Origin: Mesostigma viride
Taxonomy: Eukaryota > Streptophyta > Mesostigmatophyceae > Mesostigmatales > Mesostigmataceae
DNA length: 64,000 nucleotides
Assembly: GCA_009746045.1 (NCBI GenBank)
Contig: RPFO01001111.1
Coordinates: 41,672-105,671 of the forward strand
Direction of reading: 5' to 3'
Position numbers and translations under genes: made by a program. Positions 21,302 through 30,468 of the stretch are shown piece after piece (position 1 is the first letter of the stretch; each line of letters begins with the position of its first letter). The notes under the pieces are model-generated. The model saw only the letters and a program-made list of their open reading frames with translations, was not told the origin of the DNA and did not search any database.

Positions 21302-21313
21302 CCTCCGATACCA
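21302..21313 (-). other. Copia primer-binding site
   Basis: Directly inside the 5' LTR the minus strand reads TGGTATCGGAGG, close to the complement of the initiator tRNA-Met 3' end (TGGTATCAGAGC). Confidence 0.85.
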
Positions 21314-22058
21314 TGTTGAAAGAACTAATGGGTTTGCCTTCTACAATGCTTGTGATTGGAACCCAAATGTGCCTGTCCTTGCAGGTACAGGCTATGGAGG
21401 ATGGAAGCAAAGAGACAGAGACTCAGTTTGAGGCAGAATGATAGTGAGGAGTACCTTTGGCAAGGCTCCTCAGTTGTTTTATTAACTCGAGGAAAAAACA
21501 CAGGCAGAAAACTGGAATGACCTGATTGGCTGGCTAGGAATGTGCCTAGGAATATTCTCATGTAATACTCAGGCCACCAATCAGGTTAGGTCAGTGTACA
21601 GGCTACCAATCAGATCTAGACAAGAATAAATCTTATCTTGTAACTGCTGTACAGCCTTATCTTGTAACTGATGTACAGTCTTAACTTGTAACTGCTGCAC
21701 AGTAATCTAACTATTTAATAAAAGATCTCTCTGTGTGTGATCTGATGATGATGAAGTAAATCTGGCGTGAACATATCAGCGCCACATCTGACATGCACAG
21801 TGTACATGTCAATCAGTCAACTGTCCTGTCATAGATTCTCATCTGACATGTCATAGGTCAGCTGACATAGACAGATTTGTCAGCTGCCTATAAGGATCCA
21901 CTTGGCATAGGTACTAATCCCTGATTACTAAAACTGGCCACAACTTTCTCATTTGTAGGCCAAATCCAACGGGATAAAAAACAGTGGCTCCTGTACAAGA
22001 GCCTCTATCTATCTAGCCAGGTCAGGTGGGTACAAATACAAGGACCATGTCCTTGACA
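21314..22058 (-). repeat. Copia 5' LTR (right)
   Basis: A 745-bp direct repeat of 15938-16682, with no difference noticed. It holds the promoter and start of transcription for the minus-strand element. Confidence 0.97.
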
Positions 22059-22063
22059 ATGAC
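22059..22063. repeat. Copia target-site duplication, right
   Basis: ATGAC directly after the right LTR, matching 15933-15937 and lying inside the Gypsy pol frame. Confidence 0.93.
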
Positions 22064-24493
22064 GTATAGGCGACCCTCTTGGAACTTGCACGGGAGCCTG
22101 CCCATCATCTTGGGGTGTGACTTGATCACCTCCAAGGCGGCCGGCTCGGTAACCGTGAAGCGGCTGATCAGCATCTCCAGGGGGGAAGTGACCGTATACG
22201 CATCGGCCTCGTCCTCCTCCTCCGGTTGGTCCAGCGCCGAGTGTAGGTACTCAGACACGACCACCGGGGATCCAAGAGGTTCCAGATGAAAAATAGCCTG
22301 AGCCACAGCGCCAAGGGGAACCCGTGTGTGGGACCCCTCCCCTTCCCCGGGGGACCGCGCGTCCACGCGCTGGTCGTCGTCGCCATGGGGGGGGGACAAG
22401 GCATCCGGAGTGGTATGACTCATGTGAAACAGGTGGCGCGCCCGCGGCGACCGTGGGAGGTCATCGTAGAGCGGGGCGCCAGGCGCCTCCTCACAGGTGG
22501 TATGGAGCACCCCCATGTCCTCATAGAACCAGTAGTCAGCACGACGGGAGAGGGCGTCGGGCACCACGTCGTCCGCACCTTTCACATACTGGATCTTAAA
22601 AGGGGCAAACTGGGAAAGGTACTCCATCCACCTGGCCTGACGGGGCGTCAGATTTGGCTGCGTCAAGAGGTGGGTCAGGGGCCTATGGTCCGTGTGAATA
22701 ATCAAACGGGCGGGGTCGAGGTCCCCTGTCTCGCTGACTGCAACATCAAACTGCGCGCCCAACAGGTGGTGGCGCCATGTGTGGCAACAGTAGACCACAG
22801 CCAACAGCTCTTGCTGGTGGACCGGATAGTTTCGCTCGGCGGGGATCATTGTGCGGGAGATGTACTCAACCGGTTGCAAGCCCTTGCCTTGGTCCTGCAA
22901 GAGGACCCCGCCGATAGCCACCTTGCTCGCATCCGTCGCAACCACAAAAGGAAGGGACGGGTCTGGGAGCACGAGCACGGGTGCCGCGGTCAAACTGGCC
23001 TTGAGGGCCTCAAAGGCCTGCTGGCACTGTGCCGACCAGACGAAGGATACGCCCTTCTTGAGGAGAGCGTTGATGGGCGACGCGATCGTGGCAAACCGGG
23101 GGATGAAGCGTCGATAGTATGACGCAATCCCCAGGAAGCTGCGCACGCCCTTCACGTCGGTCGGAGCTGGCCACTGTTGGACAGAGGCGATCTTCTCCGG
23201 GTCCGTGGCCACGCCTGCCGCTGAAAGCGTGTGGCCCAGGAACGGGACGCTGCGCCCCGCACGGACCTTAGCCCTGCGGGCCGAGAGATGCTCGTCCTCC
23301 ATAATGCGCAGGACCGTATCGACGTCCTCCAGGTGCTCCTCGAAGGTCTTGGAGTACACCAGGATGTCATCCAGATAGGCCAAAGCGCAAGTGCGTTTCC
23401 AGGACCAGGGCGGCTTGTCCCCCTTGCGAGGGTCGCGCAGGTCACTGGATACCTGTGGCAGGTGTGCAGTCCCCATGACGGGCCGCAAGATGTCGTTCAT
23501 GAGCATCTGGAAGCTGGCTGGTGAGTTGCAAAGCCCCATCGCCGCCACACGGAACTGGTAGTGTCCGTATGGCGTATTGAAGGCCGTCTTGTGACAGTCC
23601 TCTTCAGCGATGCGGAGCTGCCAAAACCCATCGGCGCAGTCGATCACCGTGAAGCAGGTGGCGCCCTGCACTCGATTGAAGATGTCATCAATGCGCGGGA
23701 GCGGGTACTTGGACTTGACAGTGATCGCGTTGAGCTTCCTGTAGTCGGTGACGAGCCGCCACTTGCCCCCAGGCTTGGGCACTAGGAGTACCCCAGCGGA
23801 GAAAGGGCTGTTACTGGGCTCAATCAGACCACGCTCAAGGAGGGCCATCAGGATCTTCTTGAGCTCCATCAGCTCGACTGGCCCCATCCGGTACATCGGG
23901 GACGTGGTGGGCCCGAAGCCTTCCTTGAGGCGGATATGGTGCAGCACAGAACGGGGCGGGGGAAACTGCGGTGTAGACTCGTCGAACAGCTTCTCCCGCT
24001 TGGCCAGGATGGCGTTGTAGCGCGCGATCTCGTCGTCAGTGAAGTCGGTGCCGATCTCCAGCAGCTCCTCAAGCAGGGGCACAGAGTCAAGGCGGTACAT
24101 GTAGTACTCCTTGCCCTTCTGCAGGTTGCGCGCGAGCGTCTTGCTGCTCATCAGCATCTGAGATGCATGGCGTCGTGGCTTCTCGGGCCCCGCGTCGTGC
24201 TGAACGTTGTGCACCTCGGTGCCGTGCGCCAGATACTCGTGCCGTGGGCACCAGAAGGAGCCATCAGGGAACCAAACCACCCGTCGCTTGACACTGATCG
24301 TCACGTCCTGGGCGTCCTGCCAATCAACGCCCAGGATGATGTCAGCTGCGCCCAGCGGCGCCACTGTGGCTGTTACCTCCACTGGTATGCCCTGGACAAC
24401 CGCCTTGAGGTCCACGAGGCCAGGTGACGGGTGCTTGTTACCATCGGCATACCGGACGTTGATGGGCGTCGGGTGCGGTCGAATCGTGTACAC
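22064..24493 (-). CDS. Gypsy pol: protease C-terminus, reverse transcriptase, RNase H
   Basis: The frame begins inside the retropepsin fold (its second half ends ...AADIILGVDWQ), then RT with KPGGKWRLVTDYRKLN, ATCFTVIDCADGFWQ and the catalytic AYLDDILVYS near residue 371, then RNase H with VATDASKVAIGG near residue 516 and a connection domain (FKIQYVKGADDVVPDALSR). It stops at the Copia insertion (22063), and its continuation is the integrase frame at 14549-15937. The reading frame shown here runs a few codons further into the Copia LTR. Apart from the insertion the RT and RNase H domains look intact. The upstream join to protease is frameshifted by -1 at about 24490-24510. Confidence 0.93.
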
Positions 24494-24906
24494 TAGCCAG
24501 CGCGTCGCACCAGGGCCTCATGGATAAAAGATGTGGTCGCCCCTGTATCCACCATAAACTTAACATCCAGGATCGTCTTCTCCTTCAGAAACGGGTCAAG
24601 TGTGGTGGTAGGGAGCGCCAGTCCGCCGCTGAAAACTAGCAGTGTTCTGGTGCTTGGTGAGGCAGCGGACGGGGGGGCCTCTGGGGCCTGCCCGCCAGAT
24701 CTATCTACATGATTGGCTGAAACGTGGTCGACCTCGGTCGCCGACACGTCTGCATATGAAGAGAGCGGGGAGACCTCTGGGGCCTGCCCGCCAGTCCTAT
24801 CTACGTTATTGACTGACGCTATCTCCGCGCCCACATCTGGTGCAGGCGTCTGTGCTACCTGGTTGACTAACTCTACTCCTACTTCTACCCCTGTGGGAAG
24901 GGGCAC
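24493..24906 (-). CDS. Gypsy aspartic protease, N-terminal half
   Basis: A short frame carrying the active site FMVDTGATTSFIHEAL (DTG) of a retropepsin, preceded by a low-complexity linker with an imperfect duplication (GGQAPEVSPLSSYADVS / GGQAPEAPPS). The other half of the protease is in the next frame (-1), so the domain is split. No ATG opens it; in an intact element it would be made as part of a gag-pol polyprotein. Confidence 0.75.
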   Translation of the reverse strand: MPLPTGVEVGVELVNQVAQTPAPDVGAEIASVNNVDRTGGQAPEVSPLSSYADVSATEVDHVSANHVDRSGGQAPEAPPSAASPSTRTLLVFSGGLALPTTTLDPFLKEKTILDVKFMVDTGATTSFIHEALVRRAG

Positions 24907-26114
24907 TATGCGCGAGGATCGCGGGGCCGGGAGGCCGCCTCGTCCGACCTTCCGGTCCCCCCTTCCCCCTCATCCGAGTCGTCGTCGTCGCCGGGGTTGA
25001 GCGCCTCATACTCGTCACCTCCAGCCTCGGACGCCTGTTGCTGCGCCAGGATCTCATTGAGCTCGCGCACTGTCCGAGAGAACGACGCTGGGAAGCGGGG
25101 TGTCTGGAACTGGTTGGGCTGCGTGCGCGCGTCGCGCAGCTTGGCAGCCCGCGCGCCTGCGTTGCGCGGGCGAGCATCCCGCGCTGCCGGCGCTGGGCGC
25201 CTCTCAAAGGCGGGACCAGAAAACTTGGGGGCCTCCTTGGTGGCCTCCGTCGCCGTGCTGGTGCGCGCCTTGAGGCGCGGGCAATCCTTCTTGAGGTGCC
25301 CGACCTCGTGACACATGAAACAGCGGGCCTTGGACGCATCGATGGCGTGCAGTTGGGCAGCCGGCTGCTCGTCGTCATTGGACTCCTCCCCCTCCGACGG
25401 GTCGGGTTCCACCTCAGTGAAGTGGACACGGCGTGTCATCGTGGATGAGGCGAACCGGCGGGTGCTGGTGTAGCGCGGCTGCTTGACGACGTCGGCCACC
25501 TGTAGAAGGTACTGCTGGACAGCGTGGATGTCAAGCTTGTCCCAGGGAACCTCGGCATAGTGCTTCTTAACCTCAGCGAGGAGGTCAGGATGGATGGCCT
25601 CCAAAAACCGAATCTTGTACTCGGTCCACGTCAGGTCCCCGGTCAGCCGCGCCGCAAAGGAGTCAAAAGTGGTGAGGAACTCCGCCAAGTCAGTGTTGCC
25701 CTGACGTAGGCGGCCGAACTCAAACCGCTCGGTCAGTCGATAGCCGGGAGGGATGAGCTTGCGCCGGATGCGCTCGTGCAGTTCCTCGACCGTCTGCGGG
25801 TATGACTGGGCCGCCACACTCTCAACGTTAAGCATCCCGACCACTGATGGGTCCATACACTTCACCACCACGTAGGGGATCAAAACCTTGGTGGCCAGCT
25901 GCCACTCATGGTGTTCACACCAGACGGTGTACAACTGTTGCCACATACGGGCCCACTCGTCGATCTCACGGGGAGTCATGCCCGCATGGAGCTTGGGCAC
26001 CGCCTTAAAATCTGGCATAGGCGGGGCCTTGACAGGGTCAGGACGCAAGGGGCCGCCCTTGCTGCAGTACGCGGGGCTGGAAAAGGTGAGGGGCTCGTGC
26101 CGACGCGCCCGCAT
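24906..26114 (-). CDS. Gypsy gag: capsid and zinc knuckle
   Basis: About 402 codons. The N-terminal half contains a retrotransposon gag core (ATKVLIPYVVVKCMD, YRLTERFEFGRLRQGNTDL, WTEYKIRFLEAIHPDL). A zinc knuckle, CFMCHEVGHLKKDC (CX2CX4HX4C), lies near residue 270, followed by an Ala/Arg/Pro-rich tail and an acidic stretch. It forms the particle and binds RNA. The upstream Gln-rich gag segment is in a different frame (-1 step near 26115-26135), and the downstream protease is again one frame away. Confidence 0.87.
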   Translation of the reverse strand: MRARRHEPLTFSSPAYCSKGGPLRPDPVKAPPMPDFKAVPKLHAGMTPREIDEWARMWQQLYTVWCEHHEWQLATKVLIPYVVVKCMDPSVVGMLNVESVAAQSYPQTVEELHERIRRKLIPPGYRLTERFEFGRLRQGNTDLAEFLTTFDSFAARLTGDLTWTEYKIRFLEAIHPDLLAEVKKHYAEVPWDKLDIHAVQQYLLQVADVVKQPRYTSTRRFASSTMTRRVHFTEVEPDPSEGEESNDDEQPAAQLHAIDASKARCFMCHEVGHLKKDCPRLKARTSTATEATKEAPKFSGPAFERRPAPAARDARPRNAGARAAKLRDARTQPNQFQTPRFPASFSRTVRELNEILAQQQASEAGGDEYEALNPGDDDDSDEGEGGTGRSDEAASRPRDPRA

Positions 26115-27193
26115 CTCCTGTTGAGAGCCCCGTCCTGTAGCTGGTCATGCCCACGTAGGGACACAAAGGTGTCCTCCTCACGCTCGGGATCGAGGTCGCC
26201 GGATTCTCGGCGGGGCGCGTAGTCAGCGGACACCCACTGTGACGCAAAGGGGGCTGACTCACGCCGAACGCGAACGGACGTGGGATGCTCATAACCGGGG
26301 TCGTCCAGGGGCAGCCGACTGAAGTTGGCGTTGGTGGGCGCGCTCCTTGTGGGGAGGGAGGTGGGTACCGTGGGGAAGGGGCCCGGGGGATCGTAGTCCG
26401 CGTCCTCAGGATCGGTCTGCACGTGCGCCGACCCTGACGCCCGTGGCGGGGGTCGCGACCAGCTCTCGTTCGCTCCAAAGGAGACCCGACGGGGATCCCT
26501 TCCATGACCCAGCCCCGACCCGCCGCGGCCACGCCCTGCCCAAGGGTGAGTCAGGCGCGGGCGGCCTACCCCCAATTGGGAGGATTGCACGAACTCAGCC
26601 GGAGGGGCAAACGGCGAACTAGCTACCGGGCTAGCCGCGACCTCTATCTCCTCATCAGCCTCCTGCACGACTTCCACAGAAGGTGGTCGCTGCGTAGGAG
26701 GTACCCCGTCCCAGTTACCCATATGCTGGGTCAATAGCGGTCGCGACTGCTGCTGCGTCTGCTGTTGCTGTCGCTGCTGTTGCTGCTGCTGCGTCTGTCG
26801 CGACGGCGGAGACTGCTGAGACTGAGGCTGTCGCTGCGGCGACTGCTGAGACAATTGTTGTCGCTGCGGCGACTGCTGGGGCACATGCTGTAGCTGCGGC
26901 GACTGCTGAGGCTGATGCTGTCGCTGCGGCGACTGCTGTTGCTGATCAAACCCTAGGGCAGCTTGTTCTAGCTGCGACTCCAGGGTAGCCTGCCGTTCTG
27001 CGGTATCCCTAGCGGCTGCATCGGATCTCCGGGAGCCTCTGGAGCTCCTGCTGGACTTGCTAGATCTTCTGGAACCCTGACTGGACGTGCTGGATACTTC
27101 CTGCCCTGCTCTATTGTCCTCTGGGGACGATCTAATGTTCTGGCCCTCTGGGGGCGACGTGTTACCACCACCTTGCTTTTTCTTCTTGGGCAT
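26115..27193 (-). CDS. Gypsy gag N-terminal region, Gln/Ser-rich
   Basis: Starts at ATG 27193 (MPKKKKQGGG) with a basic tip that could be a nuclear-localisation signal. A Ser/Arg-rich segment follows, then a Q-rich repeat region of QQSPQRQ-type units (about 26,750-26,950), then a disordered segment up to VSLRGHDQLQDGAL. The frame itself runs on to 25976, but gag-like sequence passes to the -1 frame near 26115-26135. It is probably an N-terminal extension of gag, prone to aggregation or phase separation (inference). Confidence 0.7.
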
Positions 27194-27374
27194 TCTGGGC
27201 CCTCGTACCGTACCAGCACCTTACACAGTACCTCCCCAAGCACAGGCAAGCAAGAGAGAAAAGAGCAGAAGCCACAACTAATGCTTCTAATGGTACTAAT
27301 ATTATCTACTAACTATGGTATCTAAGCTAATAGCAGACTCACTCTATACTAGTATCTAGTAGCGGTAGTAGTGC

Positions 27375-27737
27375 TTATGCCCTGGCGACTGGGCCCAAGT
27401 GAAGCTGCTCCAGTGCATGCAACACATCCTGTGCAGGTAACTGGGTGCCACGCCTAGTCTGGTGCAGCCCTTCTGGGAGGGGCATATTATCCCTAATAAA
27501 CTGATCTGCCTCAGCTAATGTATTAAATCCCTGCCATCTAGCTAACGACGCTGGGTGTAAGACTTTATCCTTAATATGATTGCTACACGCAGCCCAACTA
27601 TAGAAAATGCCTGGTTGGCCTGTGGCCCCGTCGTGTGCTACTGCGTAGTATAGGTATTGGGATCTACCTCCTTGATTAATGACATTAATACGTCTATATC
27701 CTCCTTCATTATTACGTCTGCTGCGGGAGGTTCCCAT
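27375..27737 (-). CDS. Gypsy leader ORF: viroplasmin/RNase H1-type hybrid-binding domain
   Basis: A 120-codon frame between the 5' LTR and gag. Residues ~27-82 match the caulimovirus-VI/RNase H1 N-terminal domain: YLYYAVAHDG, GIFYSWAACSNHI, ARWQGFNTLAEADQFI. The conserved aromatic YYAV, GIF-x-SW, Cys and F-x-T-x-x-EA-x-x-FI positions are all present. In RNase H1 this fold binds RNA/DNA hybrids, and in caulimoviruses it lies in the inclusion-body protein. Here it stands alone, without a nuclease domain, in a retrotransposon that already has its own RNase H in pol. A role in handling RNA/DNA hybrids during reverse transcription is inference. It starts at ATG 27737 (MGTSRSRRNN), and the intervening 27194-27374 has no other frame of note. 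Confidence 0.75.
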   Translation of the reverse strand: MGTSRSRRNNEGGYRRINVINQGGRSQYLYYAVAHDGATGQPGIFYSWAACSNHIKDKVLHPASLARWQGFNTLAEADQFIRDNMPLPEGLHQTRRGTQLPAQDVLHALEQLHLGPVARA

Positions 27738-28366
27738 GAACTACCGATTAGGTATAAAGCAATATCACACGGTATTCAAGCATGCAATGCAGGAAGGGAA
27801 AGAAAGGGAGGAAAGCCCACCCAGGATACCTCTACGTGCAGGTGACGTGCTCACAGCGAGAGAGAAGCACAAGGCAGAAACAAAACGTTCACAAACAATA
27901 CGAAGAACGTTGAGGTACAGCCACCGGCAACACAGTAAGGCAACGGCCAGCCGGTGACTACCCTCGAGCCGTAGGCAGCGTTGCCCTCTGGGGGTCCGCC
28001 CACGGCTCACGAACGTTGGCCTCTGGGGCAACGTGGGTACCAACAGTCACGAACATGAAATCGGACACGACATAAAACATATACCCCGTTGCTACGCGCG
28101 TGGGCAAGACAGGGGGGGGGAGCAAGAGGGAAATCAGGGAAATCTTACCACTTGCATGGACGTCTAGCGTCCTTAGACACCCCTCAACGGGTTAAGAGGT
28201 CTTGGATGGCGTTCCGGCTGTGGCTATAGCTGTCCTGAGCGTCACCGGGATCTGGCAACCGCCTTTGCTGGGCGGGATGAACCCTGTCGGCTCTGGGCCT
28301 TTGCTAAGCTAAATCCGGCTCTGGGCCGCCATGTTAAACCACCCTAACCTAACCTCCGATAACCAG
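27738..28366 (-). other. Gypsy leader and primer-binding region
   Basis: Untranslated leader between the 5' LTR and the leader ORF, with no significant frame. At its upstream edge (28352-28366) the minus strand reads CTGGTTATCGGAGG. This resembles the Copia initiator-Met primer site (TGGTATCGGAGG) with one extra T and one spacer base. Confidence 0.65.
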
Positions 28367-29048
28367 TGTAACGAACCCATCTGGGTCGTGCGAAAGATCC
28401 TATTGTTAAGGTAGGTTATTCCCGGTTTCTTGGCTAACCACGACCACTCTCTGGGAGTGGGATTAACGGAACAGGCGTGGTTTTAGGCCTGTTACGGCTC
28501 GCGTTGATTAATATTGCATTAATCTACACAATCCACATTTAGGATGGAGCTACCAAATGCAGTTGGAATTATGCCCCAGGTTCAGACAGGTGATAACACA
28601 CACTTTATTCCGAACCAAGAGGACGAGACTCTCGTCCTCGGACCAATTTCACCTAGGTCTGCCACCAAGCTGGCAATTAGGGGCGCCGACATGGCGCCAA
28701 CCTTCCAGAGAATTCCGAAACATGCAGTCCACACAAGATCCTCGGGTCGACCTCGACCCTCGCCAGGCTACAGAATCCACGCATGAGTACAATATCTCAA
28801 CCAGCTATAAAGTACGCAGCGCGGCGCGACTGCACCGGCCTACTAGCTCTAGAAGATCTCGTACATCAACCTAGGCCCAAAATAACCGGTCCGAATCACA
28901 CAAACTATCATAGTTCCATACAAAAGTCCTGACCAAGGGACAATTCCCAAATTAAGTCCCGAAATGACAACATACGGACTATGACAACAAGCCAAAATAC
29001 ATAATTTATTCCATTGTTGCGCCCGTTCCAAGGGTCGGGTTCGCAACA
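28367..29048 (-). repeat. Gypsy 5' LTR (right)
   Basis: A 682-bp direct repeat of 11292-11977. Relative to the left copy it has a 3-bp insertion (GGCAATTAGGGGCGCC) and a 9-bp segment replacing 16 bp (near 28,965). The flanking 5 bp are CTGCT. Confidence 0.96.
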
Positions 29049-29532
29049 CTGCTTGATGGTTTACTTGGCAGCAAAGTCATGTGCTGCATTTTGCAGGCTA
29101 GTTGGATGACTGTGTGTAATGTTATTATCCGCGACGATGTCCCGTTATGAAGTCAGGTCGGTCTTCAAATGGTCAATTACGTTTTAATTGATTGTTTAGT
29201 CGATTGACGATTATGCAAGAATTCTGCGTTGAAACATCAATCGCATGCATGGGGCCGGCCGCGCGTCGATTCTTCCATGGCGGGCCAGCAGATGCATCAA
29301 TCATTTGGATTTAGAAGGATCACGTGACATACTAGCTGTGTCACATCGGCATAAATCCTCAATGGAATGGGGGCAGGGGGGACGGAGTGCCGTCCGTACC
29401 TAACTTACTCATCTTGTGGGACAATGACGGATGCTGCGGCCCATATCGCTATATGTCTGGCATGTTTTGTGTTTCCTCCGAACACGCCAGGTGCGTCATG
29501 TCATTCATATCGCGCCGTGCAAGTCCCCCACA

Positions 29533-29700
29533 GTAGCGTAAGGGGCCGGGCTCATCTGTCATCCTTCATAAGCATCCTGCCAATTCCCTTGCAAGTCATC
29601 AGCCCCCAGATCACAGATACCTACATCCCCGGGAGCAGCTTCTCGCGGGCGCACAAGACCATATAATACAGCCCATAGGATGGCACATGACACTACCTAG
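29533..29700. repeat. ~170-bp direct repeat, copy 1
   Basis: Shares GGGCTCATCTGTCA, TCACAGATACCTACATCCC and CCCATAGGATGGCACATGAC in the same order with 29880-30050, with small indels. The pair are direct repeats of unknown type. Confidence 0.85.
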
Positions 29701-29879
29701 TCTGTGGGCGTGTGACCGCGTATGGCATTCACAGCGATTAGGGCCGTGGTGCCCACAACCCTGTCACGAGGACCTAGATAGCTTACATCATCCATTCCAT
29801 CCCATGTTCCCCTCCCACTGAGGGCTTACGCTCACGTGACCCAGTCACATGTGTCTACAATTAATTAAAATGGCACGAT

Positions 29880-30050
29880 AGCGTAAGGGGCCGGCCGGGC
29901 TCATCTGTCACCCTGCATAATCATCCTGCCAACTCCCTTGCAAGTCGATCACCAGCCCCCCTACATCACAGATACCTACATCCCTGGGAGCCTGCTTGTG
30001 GGCACAAGACCATGATTCAGCCCATAGGATGGCACATGACACTACCTGGC
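29880..30050. repeat. ~170-bp direct repeat, copy 2
   Basis: Diverged copy of 29533-29700 (same word order, several indels). There is no coding frame and no sign of terminal inverted repeats. Confidence 0.85.
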
Positions 30051-30468
30051 CTATTGCAAAGAGTCCGTGGTTGACCACCTAGACTCCCACGGCAACGGGC
30101 AGTCCAGGTGAGGACAAAATGCCCTGGCTGGACGTCCTGGCTTTTTGCCAGCTAGCTAGGTATCTGATGTACATCTCCTCCTTGTCTGTGCGGGTTGGGC
30201 CGGGCCAGCATATGAAAGCCCGTGCTTACAAAACAATTATATGACTAGTGTCATAAGCATTGATCCTCAGATGGAAAATAAATAAAAGAACTCATATGGA
30301 AGTGCTTCTGTCTGAGAAAACACCCAACCACCTGCACACGACTTCAGATAAGGCTGAAGCAGAAGAGCTGTTGCTGGTATTGACAACGAAGCACATATCC
30401 TTAAAGGAAAATGTCATGCTTATAGCCATTGCAAGCCTAAACCAACAACCAAGACCCTTTCACAAATG

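Larger units (their letters stand above)
15938..22058 (-). mobile_element. Copia (Ty1-like) LTR retrotransposon nested in Gypsy pol
   Basis: A complete 6,121-bp element on the minus strand with 745-bp LTRs that appear identical by eye, a 5-bp target duplication (ATGAC), a primer-binding site, a purine tract and open gag and pol frames. Integrase precedes RT, which defines Copia. Identical LTRs mean a recent insertion, so the element could be autonomous if the gag-pol frame change is programmed. It disrupts the pol gene of the surrounding Gypsy element. Confidence 0.97.
11292..29048 (-). mobile_element. Chromodomain Gypsy (Ty3-like) LTR retrotransposon, interrupted by a Copia element
   Basis: Minus-strand element of 17.8 kb; without the nested Copia it is about 11.6 kb. 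It has TG...CA LTRs of 682 and 686 bp, a primer-binding site inside the right LTR, a purine tract (GGGGAGGGGGAGGAG) next to the left LTR, and gene order extra ORF - gag - protease - RT - RNase H - integrase with chromodomain - extra ORF. RT before integrase marks it as Gypsy/Ty3, and the chromodomain places it in the chromovirus clade. The LTRs differ by a few substitutions and two small indels. gag and protease are split across three frames, so this copy is probably inactive. No exact 5-bp target duplication flanks it. Confidence 0.95.
29049..30468. other. Non-coding region with a duplicated ~170-bp segment
   Basis: No convincing exon is seen. It contains two related segments (29533-29700 and 29880-30050) and otherwise unremarkable sequence. 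It includes the 3' flank of the minus-strand LRR gene. Confidence 0.6.
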
